Below, in pieces: positions 41,301 through 56,300 of a stretch of DNA of 64,000 bases. A program made the translations under genes and the position numbers. This stretch comes from Chiridota heheva. Lineage: Eukaryota; Echinodermata; Holothuroidea; Apodida; Chiridotidae. The stretch's first letter is position 1; the number at the start of each line of letters is the position of its first letter. Under the pieces are notes generated by a model, which was given only the letters and a program-made list of their open reading frames with translations, searched no databases and was not told the DNA's origin. Location: the NCBI GenBank assembly GCA_020152595.1, contig JAIGNY010002073.1:827001-891000 (forward strand), written 5' to 3'.

Positions 41301-44300
41301 ATAATTTATTCTTAGAGAAAGTTTTCAAAATAATATTCAGTTAAAGTAAGATTTTCCTCACACAGTGGACATTGTTCATCAGTGAGAGTTTCACGTAGGT
41401 AAAGGTGATTGAAAAAAGAATCTGCATTACAAGCAAGACCTTTAATATAAAGCAAGCTATAGAAATGACGTATATGTGAAAAAACATTTTCTCTTCCCCC
41501 AAGAGTTTTTTATCATCATTAAAAAGACATTTATTATTGGTATTATTTCTTTGACACCTTTGCAGATCAAAGAAATACTTCAAGTTTTTCCCCCCAAACT
41601 CAACCCATCTTGCCCTAGATTTTATATTTGTACCTTGTAATTTATACTCATGAATAACTTCAAGTCTTATTTTACAATCATGTAAAGTATTTAGGTTACC
41701 ATTTGATGTGTTACAATAGTAGTTATTTTCAGCAACGTTTATTTCCCTTAAAATGGCATTCTCACGACAATAGTCTTTTAAAAACAAACACTTGCCATCA
41801 ATTATTACAAATTTGTCTTTTTACAAATCTGATTTGCAATATTGCAGGGCATACATTTCTTTGAAAAGAGCATCACTCTCTCTTAAAAGTACAAATTTTC
41901 TTTGACAATACAAAATACCTAAATGCCATTACATTCCTACTTGCAACAAATCAATAGGTACAGTTTTATGAGAGAAGGGCCCACGGGCGTATTATTTGTT
42001 GAGTGCATATATTCCAACACACTGATTACAAATTAATGCCATTTTCTTTGAAATAGCACTCAATGATTATCTGCTAGAATAACCATTTAAAATGAAATGA
42101 TTGATTGCTTCAAACGTTCTACACAGTCGCATTTTGAAAAGTAAAATCAGGGTAAGTAGCTTTCATGACTTCACATAATTATCTTGGGAATATTATTAAG
42201 GACTTTTTGGCCCTTAGACCCTCCAACCCGACACCCCTGATTTTCTCAAAATCAGGGGTAATCCACACCATTCAACCCAGAGACTCTTCACACTTCATTG
42301 ACTAGCATCCAGCTATTGTTACACCATACACAACACAGGGGTAATGTATATCTTCTTAACTGACAACATTTTCATAGTCTATTCACAGTTCACTGCTTAG
42401 CAACCAGCTACTGTTACACTGTACACAATGGGTCATTCATCTTATGTTGCTTGCTACATAAGTGTTGTTTAGTGTATACAAATCAGATTAGTTCTTGGCA
42501 GAGCCTAAATAAAAATATACATTATATGCTTGGGAGGACTTCGTGCAAAAGCCATGAATGATTGATGGACCATTCTTCATAAGGATGGTTATTTCATCAT
42601 GCCTATCCACTTATTGATTGAATATTTACAGATTATTTACATACCTCCATGTAAGCTTTCTGCAACATTCTGGTCACCTTGACCTCTATCAAGAAGCCTG
42701 GTGGCACCCAACTCTTTCATCCAGTGGTCAACATTTTTGCCAACCTATAAGCAAAACAAAAATTGAAATTAAAATCACACAACCAAATCAAAGTTGTAAG
42801 TGCATTACTGCCCTGTCAGTTTATATTCAAATCTTCATAAGTATGAAATCAACTTTCTATTCAAGATAACTTCAATTCAAGTTTCTATTAAAATTAAAAT
42901 CAAAATTAAACAGACTTAAAATGAGCACAGATTCTAATTCCAATTTTCGTTTACCTCTTTTCTATCATGAAGGAATGAGAAACCTTTTACATGGATGCAC
43001 CTCATACTTTATAAACAAATCAACAACTCTTGGAAGGACAGTTTGCTCGACTATTCAAAGCTAGAATAGAGAATGAGCTTATTGAGGGAAGTATATACAG
43101 AAATAGGGTAGCAGTGGCACATGATTTCAAATTACTTGAGCTTTGAAAGATGCACTTATATTTCCATTTGCTTAGTTAATTTTCACAACATTTTACAACA
43201 TTTTACAAGTTTCAAAATATCTTTGCATTTTCCCAGATATTTAATCCAAAAAACCTCAAGGTTACCATCACCCAGTAACTCAGATAACATGTAAAAGCTA
43301 GCAGTCTTTATAAATAGTTTTGTGTCAAGTTTGTGTCAAGCAGAGTCATGTAGAAGCTAGCAGTCTTCACAACTCTAACACCTCTTTTATTTCTATCAAT
43401 TAAACAATACAAAAAGGAGAGACCCTGACTTGCCAATGTCAATGAATGAATGCCATTCAAGACCCTTTTCAACCTGTACCCTCTCCCAACCCCTACACAT
43501 TCCCAGAACAACATCCTGAATTGTAATACAACTTCCAATGTAAGAAAATATGTGTGTCAAGCAGTCAAGCAGCATGGAAAATGCAAAATAACAGTAAAGC
43601 ACAATTATGCGAAAAAATATTGCTTAACGTATGACAAAATAGACATTGGTGATGACACAAATTCCCTCACCACTAATAATGCACATTCCAGCCTGTCCCA
43701 TATTCTATTCCGACCTGTCTCAAATGTCACCCCACGCTTATACTACATGAAATCACACCCGAGACCAAATACTGTAAGTCATTCCACCACATGCATGACC
43801 CACATGCCATCACAACTGAAATCCAGATAACAAAATGTCCCACATGCCATCCTACCCTGTCCCACATGTTGACCCACCCTGTTCCACATGCTAACCCATC
43901 CTGTTCTACATGCCAACCCACCCTGATCAAAATGCCAATGCATCCTGACTAACATGCCACCCCACCTGCCCAAGGGTCGAAATTCCTGCTGTTCTGCTGT
44001 TCCGAGAACAGTGCTTTTTAAGCAGGAACAGTGAATTTCAAATATCACTGTTCCATAAAGCAGTGTTTATTTTCTCAAACATCTGCTCATAAAACAAGTT
44101 CTAAGAGTAAAGTCCCTCGTAACAATTATTTTACTATGAAAAACCTTTCTTTTCCCAGCGCAATCGATAGCGTAGTGCAGGATCCTGGTAGTCACGTAAG
44201 TCCTGGTATTTTGATCACGGTATTGTGTAATCCCGACAACATAAGGATTCGTAACTACAGCCAAGAATTCTGGGAGTGATAAAAACTGTTGAAAAAACCT

Positions 44301-47300
44301 ATCTTTCCCGCTTTTTTGAGAGAGAAAAAATTAAGTAAATAAATGTAAACAAAATTGTGTTTTTGTCTTCTTTTCTTAAAATTTCATACTAAAAACAACT
44401 TACTCTTACAAAAAAAAAAAAAAAAAAAAAAATCACTTTTTAGCAAGCACACAAGTTAGTTATCCTATTATGTTATGTATATACACAACATTACGTTTAG
44501 TACACCGTCTGTTTAGCGCACCGTCTGTTTGGCGCACCGTCTGTTTGGCGCACCGTCTGTTTGGCGCACCGTCTGTTTGGCGCACCGTCTGTTTGGCGCA
44601 CCGTCTGTTTGGCGCACCGTCTGCTTGGTGCACCGTCTGCTTGGCGCTCCGTCTGCTTGGCGCACCGTCTGTTTGGCGCACCGTCTGTTTGGCGCACCGT
44701 CTGTTTGGCGCACCGTCTGTTTGGCGCACCGTCTGTTTAGCGCACCGTCTGTTTAGCGCACCGTCTGTTTAGCGCACCGTCTGTTTAGCGCACCGTCTGT
44801 TTGGCGCACCGTCTGTTTAGCGCACCGTCTGTTCAGCACACTGTACAGTGGAACCAGTCATTAGGATGATAGCAGTGTGTAGGCCTTTCACGGCAAAAAA
44901 TAGGCATGACTGAAATAAGGTTCATTGAGAAAAACCTTTTTTGTTACGGGTCGCCAGATTGCAAAATAGTGGACTGACTTGCGCAGAACATAATTTGCGT
45001 AGGCCCAGGTCTACAGCACTAGTGCAGGTGGGGAATCCCAATTTCTTTCTTGTTGAGAATGAGTGAGATACGTGCAAGATAGGATTTTCAAAGGTTTGCT
45101 CTCTTAACTTTGTGCATGAACTCAATTGTTTTTTGACAAATCGAATTTACCGTGTCACTCGTATAGCATCAATAATCGGCTGGAAGAGGTTAGAATTACC
45201 CATTGACCCACACATTACAATTTATACAAAACAGCTAATAACTTTTGTTGGAAGCATTTTATTTTTGTTGCTCAAACGTCCTCATAAATTCATTTTTCTC
45301 CCTACTGCCTTCAAGTTTTTGTTTGTTGGGAAAATACATTTTCCAGCCCGTGGTATTAGTCAAATTGTATATCTCGCTTACATCCTTACCACAGTATTTG
45401 CATGTGAAAGCAAGTATCATGGATTCCATTACGTCTTTACCATGTATACATACGATACGTGTTACAGCCTTACTTGGTTTAAGAGTTTTGACACGTGCAC
45501 AACAGCCCTCAGACTATTATTTATTTGTGTCCCTTTATACAAGTATATCGTATGACAAAAATGGTGTATATTAAGTCCATTTGAAAACAAGGGATTTGCT
45601 CTTTTTTTTTTTGACGAAAATGTTGGAACAGTAAAATTTGATCGGGAACAATGTTTTTTAAGAAAGCACTGTTCCGTAGAACAGTGGTGAAAATTTTAAA
45701 ATTCAATATATTTCATATGTTCATCAAAAATATTTCCTAAATTCTGAACTTGCTTAGGAGTAAAAGTAACAGAACCAATTTGGATAGAATTGATATTTAT
45801 TTTAGACATCCCATAGGTTTCATAAGAAGTATCATCCTAGCTATCACAGTCCCTGATTGAGCATACTATATGTATAAAAGTGTCAGTTCATATAATAACT
45901 TAGATGTAAATGACTTGTTAAATAAGAAAAAAAGCAGAGTCAAATGATTATGCCTGATATTTAAGCCCTGGTGTATAGGTATACCACATGACATATATTC
46001 TATCAAGTCCCGCATGGCCCCCATCCATGTCCCACATGGCATCCCTCCCTATGTCCATATGCAGTCACACCCTGTCACACTCCCTGACTAAGCATACTAA
46101 ATCAAAAAAGTCTGGTTAGTGCAGCAACGTTATGCAAAAGACCACAATAATAAAGGCAGAGTTTATTTATCATGTCTGATACAACCGTTGGTGCCCAAAT
46201 ATTTTAAAGAATTTCAAGGATTTTAAATCTCCAGCGCTACAAGAGAGACACTTGAGGATCTCTGAAGAATATTGGAAAATTATATCATCTTACACTTATC
46301 TTCTACAGAAATATCAAATGTTTTGTAGACTTTTTAAGGAAACTAGTCTTCAATCTGTCTTAAGTGTCTCTGAAAAACTTTCACATTTTGTAAGGAAATT
46401 CTAACCTTCCATAAAGATCTCGGAAGAAACTTTAACATTTTCTGAAGTATTCTCAAAAAACTTTTACATTTCTGAGGAAATCTCAGGAAAAACTGGATGG
46501 CTGGACGAAATCGCCATTACATAAATTTGCATTATGCTTCGCATGCTCACCAAAAATCAGGGCTTTTCAGTTTGAAACGGAAATTAGAATATGATAAATT
46601 TGTGCTTCTCAGTTCCCTCACACAGTGAATCCTTCACCTCTACAAACTAATTGACAACTAAAACAACACTTTTGCTGTTGCGTAACAGCTCATCTTATAT
46701 ATTCCTTTCTTAAAATATTCCTTCCTCATTTCCTTTTTTCTTACCAAAGGAAACAAATGTAAACTATTCAGCTATTGATTACCTAAAGAATTTGTAACCA
46801 GGCCATTAATAAACCCTTAATGGGTACAGCGGTACAAACCATGGAAACGATTAATAACGTATGATCGGTGATCATTTCATTCAGGAAATCCACAAAATAG
46901 ACTATCAAAGTGTTATTGTGGAAGCAAGGTAGGGCACACATCTGAATTCTCTATTGTAAAAGTCGATCAAGGACATCATCAAACCGTCTATATATTAGTG
47001 GGAACTCATTAACACAGATATCAGAGACTTAATACCATCAACATGTATCTTTATCAGATCATGTGAATCATTGCAATATCACTTTGATCACATCCTGGTA
47101 ATATTCAGAACGACATATTCCACGAAATAATCATACCATCACAATTGATAGTAGTCATGTTTGCAATGTAGGGACAAGTGGTTGCCAGAAAAGAGTGCCT
47201 CGTGTGAATTGATTTGCAATGATAATTTTCCCATCTTGTACTGTATGTTGTGTAATACATGACCTTTTTAATCTATCACTCGGCTAGATGTGTAACAAAA

Positions 47301-50300
47301 TGTAACTTTGCTTTAATTTTCTTGGACTTTTCACTCCCATCTATTACTCTTTTAACAGAAAATTTAAGAGAAATATTCATCCCTGCATTTCAACTGTCAG
47401 TACGTGTTTTCCATTTCCTGCCACATGTGTCAAAACACCCCACAGTGATACAATGATGAATTTAATGATTTGACACATTAAGCAGAAACATTAATACCTA
47501 TTACATATAATTTGCTGACAGTCAATAAAGACAGGTCTGGAGTTTTTAAGTTGATGGGAATCTAGATAATGAAAAAGTGTTATAACTACATGATAGAGAC
47601 AAATTTAAGTCCACTTCATTTAATTTCAGCTTTCTTACATAACATTAAATTGTCATAACAACCTTCAAGGAAGTCATCAACTTTGAAACTTCCTTTACCT
47701 CATTGTAATGTTCTTTGTACAATGAATTTCCAAGCCCAAACACACAGTACGTGACTCCTTTGAGCAAGGTCCTGGGCACACGGAAGTCGTTGACCGACTC
47801 CTCCAGCCACTTGTGGAACCATTCAGCTGCTTCAGGGGGTTTCCCATCAGTGTATGTTGAAACTATGAAAACCATAATGTTCTGGCCTGCAGTCTGCAAA
47901 TCAAAATGAGGTGGATTATTGTTAGCTTGAACTAAAGCAGAAATTTTCCCTTGGGATTTGTATTTTTCATATATGATAAAAAAAAAATTAAGAAACCAAG
48001 TGTAAAAAACAGTATGTTAATATCTTATTCTATTTAGAAACTATGAAATAAAAAAATAAAAAATTCAATCTGGACAAAAAGTGATAGATTAGCAACATTC
48101 ATGATGTCATTGTTACAATTTCAAAAAAAAGTATTTTGTTTTTTATTAAAATTGGCATGGATTTGTTCTTTCTTTTCTGAATGAGAATGTGTTGTACCTG
48201 AAACAAGAAGAAAATAAGTTCTTCTTGATTATATATTCCACCCTATCGCTATAATAAATCAAAACTGCTGTTTGCTAAAAAAAAAGTTGTGACTAAATTT
48301 TTTATTTAAAAATTATGACATCACCAAGCTGAAGGACATATTTTGTTTTAAAGAAAATTGTTCTATTCTTTAAATTGTTATACTGAATAAGCAGCTATCA
48401 ACATAGTTTTTCACCACTTTGTTTCAAAAAAATTTAAAGAAAAATCCAAGGAAATATTCCTTTAAGTACACACAAATATCCACATAAATCTTTCTCCTTT
48501 CCATCATTCTCCTTTCCATCATTCTTTTCTTTTTCTATCAGATTGACCTATTTCTAAATGGAAAATAAAACTAAATGTCCTGCAACCATTTCCCTTCAAT
48601 GTAAATGACACTTTTCTGTTTTAGCTCAAAGATTAAGCACGACTAATACGTTCTCATTTCTTTTAAGCTTCGCAAATGTTTTGGATTATTTTCTTGCAAA
48701 ACGTTCTACTTTTATCATCTCTTTGACAAGTTTGTTTTATGCAAGCAAAAGAAATGTTAAGCATACAAAAGACGTGTTTAATATGAAAAAATAAATGACA
48801 CAATCAGCCTGCTTATTCTTATATAAGTACATATTCATACAGTGGATTAAATAACTCCCAAACAAACAGCAGTACAAAGAAAATATAATAGGAACTTGCA
48901 AAAATTCCAATCTTGGCCAATAAATTGGATTTGAACATTTGCTTGAGGGCTGGTAAAGACTTGGCTGTGTGATTACTAACGAATAAGAGATTCCCGGAAT
49001 GATAGGGGCATGACAGAGGGTGGTTTTAGAGTAAAATATCTTATAACAGATATTATCACTTACTGCAATAAACTACGACACACCAAAACAGAATAAACAC
49101 CCACAGAGATCTCTCAAATTTCTTCTTCATAAGCATAAAGCTTATAAATTCTCCTTTTTTTATATTTTGTTATAATCAATGCATCTAAGCTATAAACAAG
49201 CTGTATATCCAAGCTTAAATAACAGCTTTCACAGTGAATATGGGTGAATAAAGGCATATACACATAGCCTTCTAGAAACACCTGTCATTCAAATGTCAGC
49301 TCATGTGTTAAATATTATTTCAGCTATTCAGAACAATGGGTTGTAAAGGCTAAATGCAGGTAGAACAGCCATACTATCAATTATGTAGGATACGCTGAAG
49401 ATATTTTTCTTTAAAAATTAAACAAAATCACACTCTATGTTAAATATGAGCAGACATGACAAGTTTTACTAAAATATCAACACTATTGGCATTTTGGCAT
49501 GACAGAAACAAACTTTCAATTCTTGTGCAAAAAACTGATGAGTTTGTTTTAAACGTAGAAAAAACTGATGAGTTTGTTTTAAACGTAGAAAAAACTGATG
49601 AGTTAGTTTCAAACGTAGAATATACCATCCAGGAATTGCATTTTCCATATCAAGCACACATTAATTTGTGCAATGATCTTTTTCATAAAAGATACACCTA
49701 CAGCTTAGCAAGATATTGATTTTATGAAATATATATTCCTAGAATTCTGATATTAATTATGAAATATATCATTTAATTATAATAGGAAGTTTGTGTGAAA
49801 TCAGGGATGCAGCATGCATGATTGCTTCCTAGAAGTTAGCCTTACATTACAGTGCAATACTTAAAGAGGTGAAAACGTCATATGTGTACAATATTTAGAA
49901 TTCCTTTCAAATTTGTTGATTGGTTGAAATTTTGCTGCGCGATTCGTTGTCTCGTATTGCAAGGTATATAGTTATTTAAAACACCTTGAAGATCACTACA
50001 CGATTTAGCCCAGTAGGTTACGGCAATCGGAAGCAATTTATTTTTCTTATCAACAGTCGTGAGTTCGAGCCCCGGTAAAATCGTTTATTGCAACTTTTGC
50101 CTTTATCTTCGTCTTTTTTTTTTCTCAGTAATTTTCATTTGGTGACTATTATTGTAGTATTATAATACTAATATTTCACTTTCGCTTTCTAACAAACACA
50201 TTAAAAAAAAAAAAAAGTTTCTTGTCACAGTAACGTAATGCGCTGTGTATGTAACTCGGCACACACAACGTACATACTAGTGTCTGGCTGTACAAACCAT

Positions 50301-53300
50301 GGAGTTCTCTTGTAAGTCCATGTACAAACAGACAGTGGATCGGATCTTGCGTCCACAACCGGAAGTGACGTCAAAATATCGCATCCCCCAATTTTAACGA
50401 CGTATTTTAATGAGACGAGCCTCCCTCTTTAAGTTAATGTTTATATCATTCCTGAGCAATTATTACCTCTTTCTTTTTCTCTGGGAATATCAGTATTTTC
50501 AAAATATCATTCTAATATTATAACAAAATCAGAACGTTACAAAGATTTTGCACATGCCTTACAAATATAAATGCAATATTTTCTTCTTCTAAACATCAAT
50601 TCAAGAGCAGATCTTTAGTCATATTATATGATTCACAACTATAAAGGCTGACAGTCCCAAAACATTCATTGTAGTCCTCGTCATACTAACTGTGCCCTAA
50701 TCAACATTTGTAACCATTCAATAACTATTTCGAATTTCCTTTAAAATGACATTAAAATTAGTTTTGCCTAAAGGTTAAAAAAATATCATATTGAAAAGGT
50801 GGGTATCTTTGTTATTTCAGTGTCCCTGTAATACTGGTATAGGATTTGTATTCTAGTTGACATATTTTGACTTTCTATTTGTATCTTTATCCTTGGGAAT
50901 GGGCAGTATTTAATATAATGGGAAGGAAGGGGAAAGGGGGTGGGGGAGAAAGAGGGTGGGGAGGAAATGAGAAGAGGAAAGGGTGGTGGCTTGGTTTATG
51001 ATTTACTTCCTTTCCTGAACTAGTATTTGTATGCAAAGCAAATGCAATTACTTCTTACACCACTTCCTTTCACAAAATTTGCTCTTATAAAACAAATTGT
51101 GATCTGACTTTGTGGGTATTTGTGTGAAAAAACAAATGAATAACGCTTTGGTTTGGTTTGTTGATGTTTGATGAAATATATGAAAGACATCAGACCCAAA
51201 ATCCAGCTCTGTATTTAACAGTGTTATTCCAGACCGCAGGATGCCAAAGGCCATCAAGGATTTTGTCAAAAAAACAAATATTGGGATAATTTCAAGACAT
51301 TAATATTTAAATGTACCAGTTAGTGATAGTAATTATTATTTACTCTAAAATGCCAGGGGTGACATTGGTGTGATACTATTACCACACTCCATCATGTTAA
51401 AACCTAGTTTATCATATCTAAAACTAGTTTTGGAATTCTTTTTGTCTGGAAAGTCTATTTTTTTTAGTTTGTTTATTTTAAAAAGCAAGATGTGATACAG
51501 TCCTAAAACGAACGCCATGAAAGCTTGAATACTATCCAAATTCATTCCAGATTTGATCAAGTTGTGATAGGAAGCATTTAATGCACTTGTACAATGTCAA
51601 ATGCCATTGGTAAGTTTGTCATGAAACTAATCAACCTAATTTCATTGCTAAAGAAGATACACTGAGAATTACAACAAACTTTTAAATTTAATTTGTTTTA
51701 AAGATTGATGGCCTCTGTTTTTAAAACAAATGTTTAGTATTACTTGGCCTGAAACAAACTAGGGGGGTAACAGGTAAAAGCCACAACATAGTACGTTTAA
51801 TGTGCATGATTTTTTTTTTATAATAAATGTATTTTAGTTGAAATTAGTATATATTTCGGCAATCGAGTCTGTTTTTTTCCAGAAAAAGACCAGGTTTGAA
51901 AAATTGTTTGAGTGGAGTAATGTATCAAACTTTTAAAATGTGCATCAGTGGGTAGGTAACAATCTTTTTTTATAAAGGATGGCCTAATTTTTGCAAGAAA
52001 TACATTATGAGATCTTCACATATATCTTGTATATGACTGAATATAATTACAGAAGGGTCAAATTATGCCTATGTAATGAACATGTGTGTAATTATGCATT
52101 TACATACATAATTATAAACAAGGTTTTGCATGTAGACTTTGAATTAGATGAAGATCATTTCAGGTACTGAAACTAGTATAAAAATAGATTAATTTTTACA
52201 GAAATGATCATTTTTTTTGCAGATGTTCACCATGTTTGAATTGTTTTAATTTTATCTTCATTTGGTAATTCTTTGTGAAGGCACATTAACTTATTGAAGG
52301 TATATGTACCTTTAATTTGCTCACATGCATTATTATGCATTTCTAACAGCTATTATTCAACACAAACAAACAATAGGCTTTTGATATGAAGCTCTACATT
52401 CACACTTCACATATTAGCTAAATACTATTTTCAAAGCAATATACAACTTTGAAAACTTGTTATTATTGTGCAGTATAGTTAATGAAACTACACACCATCA
52501 GCTTTATTCTAAATAAAAATGCCTAAGTTGCAAACACACATCTATTGTCTCTATATCACATATTGTATGCCTATGCCCCATTGAATTGAGCTTGAAATAC
52601 TGTACACAACATTACAACTTATTTACAAAGGTATCGTTAAACTTATTTCATTGCACCCCAATTGTGGGTTAATAAGAAGTAGTGATGAGCATGTCAGTGA
52701 AATACATTTCAGATATGAATTAGGTCCTAGTTATTTAATATACGGTAGTCAAGCCTAGCATCCGACATGAAACAATGTAAAGATTAAGCTTCCTAAATTT
52801 TACTGTTTAACAAATAATGCAGAAATAAAATAAATAATAACGGGCTACTATATTTAATGGTATACAAATGTTTGTGAAATTGTAAATGAAATCAAAATTA
52901 AAACACGTATAGCATTATGTTTAGGCTAAGCTTAACAGCTGATTTGCATTGGGGTTGTTTTAATGAATCAATTGTTTTGAAGTTGAACTACAATATCAAG
53001 CAGATTTGATAGACCTACCAATAAAGAGAAAATTAATTGAGAAACATCTAAGCTGAGGTTGATGTCATGATGATATAGAAATTAAAAACAAAAGTATCAG
53101 CATCAAAGCCTATATCAGCTTGTTATCAAAAATCATTCTGTCACCATTGACACTTATTTGGCATCTTGACCGGAAAAGTTTGGAGCTATATGGAAACAAA
53201 GTTACACTAATTTCTTCATAATCTTGAATATATCATAATGGTAGAAATCAGGGAGTTGCCATTTTCTAACTCCTTGTATAAATGAAGTACTATTTTATAT

Positions 53301-56300
53301 GAAGTATAAATTATTCAAATACAACACATTTGTTTCAATAGCTGTAGGCCAACCTTGATTTTCTATTAACAAATTAAACTTAAAGTTACTAAATTGATTG
53401 TATACACTGAATTAACCTATTGTCAGCCTGATGAAATGTGCAATATTAATTTAAATTTTTCTGATTTAAGTGCTGCTCATCTTTCAATGTGTCAAATACT
53501 TTTAATAATTATTCTTGAACATCTTTTTGAAAAAAACTGTAAAATAGCTGTTAATGTTTAAATGTAAAACACTGAAAAATATTCAACAGTTGGCTTAATG
53601 ACAACCTATGAATAGTTTAGCTTTAAAGCAATGTATTTATACTCTGCAAAGGCAGCTAGGCTTATTAAAAGTCATTGGATATATCATAATGATAGTGTAA
53701 CAAAAATCTAAAAAGTGAAATATATGTTAATAATATGTTTATACAATGAAAAAAGAAAAACATTTGTTGTGAGTTGTATTTACAGGGTGCCTGACAGTAA
53801 CTTGGATATAACCATGACATTAAAACTTAAATTATAATAAATGTTGTCAACTTGTCATTGCATGCTGAGGTAATTAATTCTTAATAACAAATTTATTAAG
53901 AACTATGCACTCTCTTTCAGTAATTGTAAAAGAGAAATACTTTGTGAATGATTTAAGAAGATAATTAAATTGTAATGTTTCTTATACCTAAAATCAGCAA
54001 ACTTTGTGGAGTGAAGCTGATGAAAGTATACTAACTGCAGTATTACAGAACCTTAATGTTAGTGTTTCTTTTTCTTATTATTTAATCTTTTTTAAAGTTA
54101 CTTTTAAATTCCTTGTTAAAGCATACCAAAAAAATGTATTTTAGACAGGGACAGGGTGGCACTAGGCAGTTAAAGTTGTAGGGCAAAGTTAACTCTAGTT
54201 AACTTCAGGAGAAAATTTACAGATGGTGTAAGCTAACATGAACACTGTTTGTGCATGCCTCAGTCCCCCTTCATAATTCAATTTAATTGGGATACCTTTC
54301 ATGAATTTTCTTTAGTGATTTTGAAATAACCGTAACAGTAACAGTTTATTTTTCAATTGAATTATTCCACTTACACCAAAGAGTTGTTATTTTTGTCTTA
54401 CTTGACATTTAATCTACACCTGTCTAACATTAGTATTATTTTTTTTATTAGCCTTGGCCTGCCTACCTCAAAATTTGTTAAATGTTAGGACCAGCGTTGC
54501 AGCGTGTTCGAGATTTGGCCAAAAATTGATTCAAATTTTTCATACGTACGCCAGAACCCATGTATACTGAGACCTATTCTACGGTGAAATCATGCCAATG
54601 TCTGAAAATTACACCAATCTAATTTTAAATTATTTCGCAGAACTGGAACAATGGAAGTGGTAGGCCTAAATTTAGTGACAAAATGATTCAACATTAATTC
54701 ATGACTTTTGTTCTTAAAAGTTCCATCCTCCAAAAAATCTTTAAAAATCTTTAAAAGAAACTTCACTGTTTTTCATGTCTCTACAACACCATTTAATCTG
54801 AACAGTAATGTTAAAACAGCAAGTTTTAATAGAATGAAAAATATTTTCAAAACTCGCTCTCTATCGTATCTAGTCATATTCCCCGCCCGGCCCGGCCGCT
54901 ACGCTATCACTCCGCCAGCCAGTCACAAGTCATGCACGCTGCATAGTGCACTGTCCACCGGCTTCGCATAGTTGACCATGCTGGAACAAATATGATGGCA
55001 TCTGTAAACGCATCATGATTTTTTGTATATAAGTTTCATCTCTCGGCCATCGGCCTATATAAAATATAGGACGAATGACGTCACACTCTCTGGTTTAGCT
55101 GTGACATGAAGATGTTGACACGAAGAAATAGAAACCAAACTACAGACTTCAATCATCCAGTTAACTGGCAAGAAATTGTATCAAAACATATTTGTGACAG
55201 CCAATATGCAATTTTTCTTATAAATACTCAAATTTTAATGAAAAAAATCTGTTATTCCCTCAATATGAATAAATACCAAAGAACTTACTTCGGGTAAGAT
55301 GTGCAATTCCGGATCAAATTCTTTGAGATCAATGACCTCTGCAGGCCTGAGAAGTTTTTTGACATCTGTTGCGAGTTCTTTGGCAAAATTCTATTACAGG
55401 GAAAGAAGGAAAATTGAAAGAGTAGATTGTGACAAGAAAACAAACACTTTATTAAACTTGGAAATTGATCATGATTGAGACTCATCCACTCATTTGTATT
55501 GATTTAAAGAGGCAGTCACATAATCAAAATATGGCTTTAGATTTCTACATTTTGCAAAATGTCTTATTAACAGCAGACAAAGACAGAATCAGAATTTTTT
55601 TTAAAGTATACTTCAAAGATTCTTAACCCACATTATCCTATGCTTATTGAAATTTTAAATGACAGGGCGAAATCGGAATTCTTTGCAATGGCAACAAAAA
55701 TCAACAAAGAACAAAACCATCCTTTACACAATACATTACAAAGTCATCTAGCACGTTTAAACAGAAACCTTCGAAACCCTAACATAGTGCCAAAATACAG
55801 AATAAACATCTACAAAAATTCATTCATTTACCGTGTGGCAATTTACTTACAGACAGGAGAGTTAGAATTACTGTTTTGGAACCTTTTATCTTTAATTTAT
55901 TCCCTTATTTATTTATTTGTTCATATTTCTTTTATTTTCTGCTATGTGTTTTAATATGTATATGCATGAACTTTTTTCCTTTTAACAAATGTTTTAAATT
56001 TGTACTGGAATATTTAACATATATATAAATCCGCTGGAAGTGGCAACACATCTCATTTGATACTTAAGCTATTCACTGAGATGTCAGTTTGCATTGAATT
56101 ATAACAATAACCTTGTGATCTAGCCTTTTAACCTTTCATATTGATATTCCAATGTCAAAATACTCAAGATTAAGTATTTGCACACAAATACAAACAAGGA
56201 GCTTCAAGTCAAACAACAAAACATACAAAACTTTTCCAAAATTCAATGAAACTATGACTTTTTCTGTCTATGGTAGATGCAGGGAAGTGACACTTTAGAG

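Noticed and set aside
45112..45555. 147-codon plus frame, moderately hydrophobic
   Set aside because: No recognisable domain, overlapped by another frame, lies inside a probable mobile element; not supportable as a gene.
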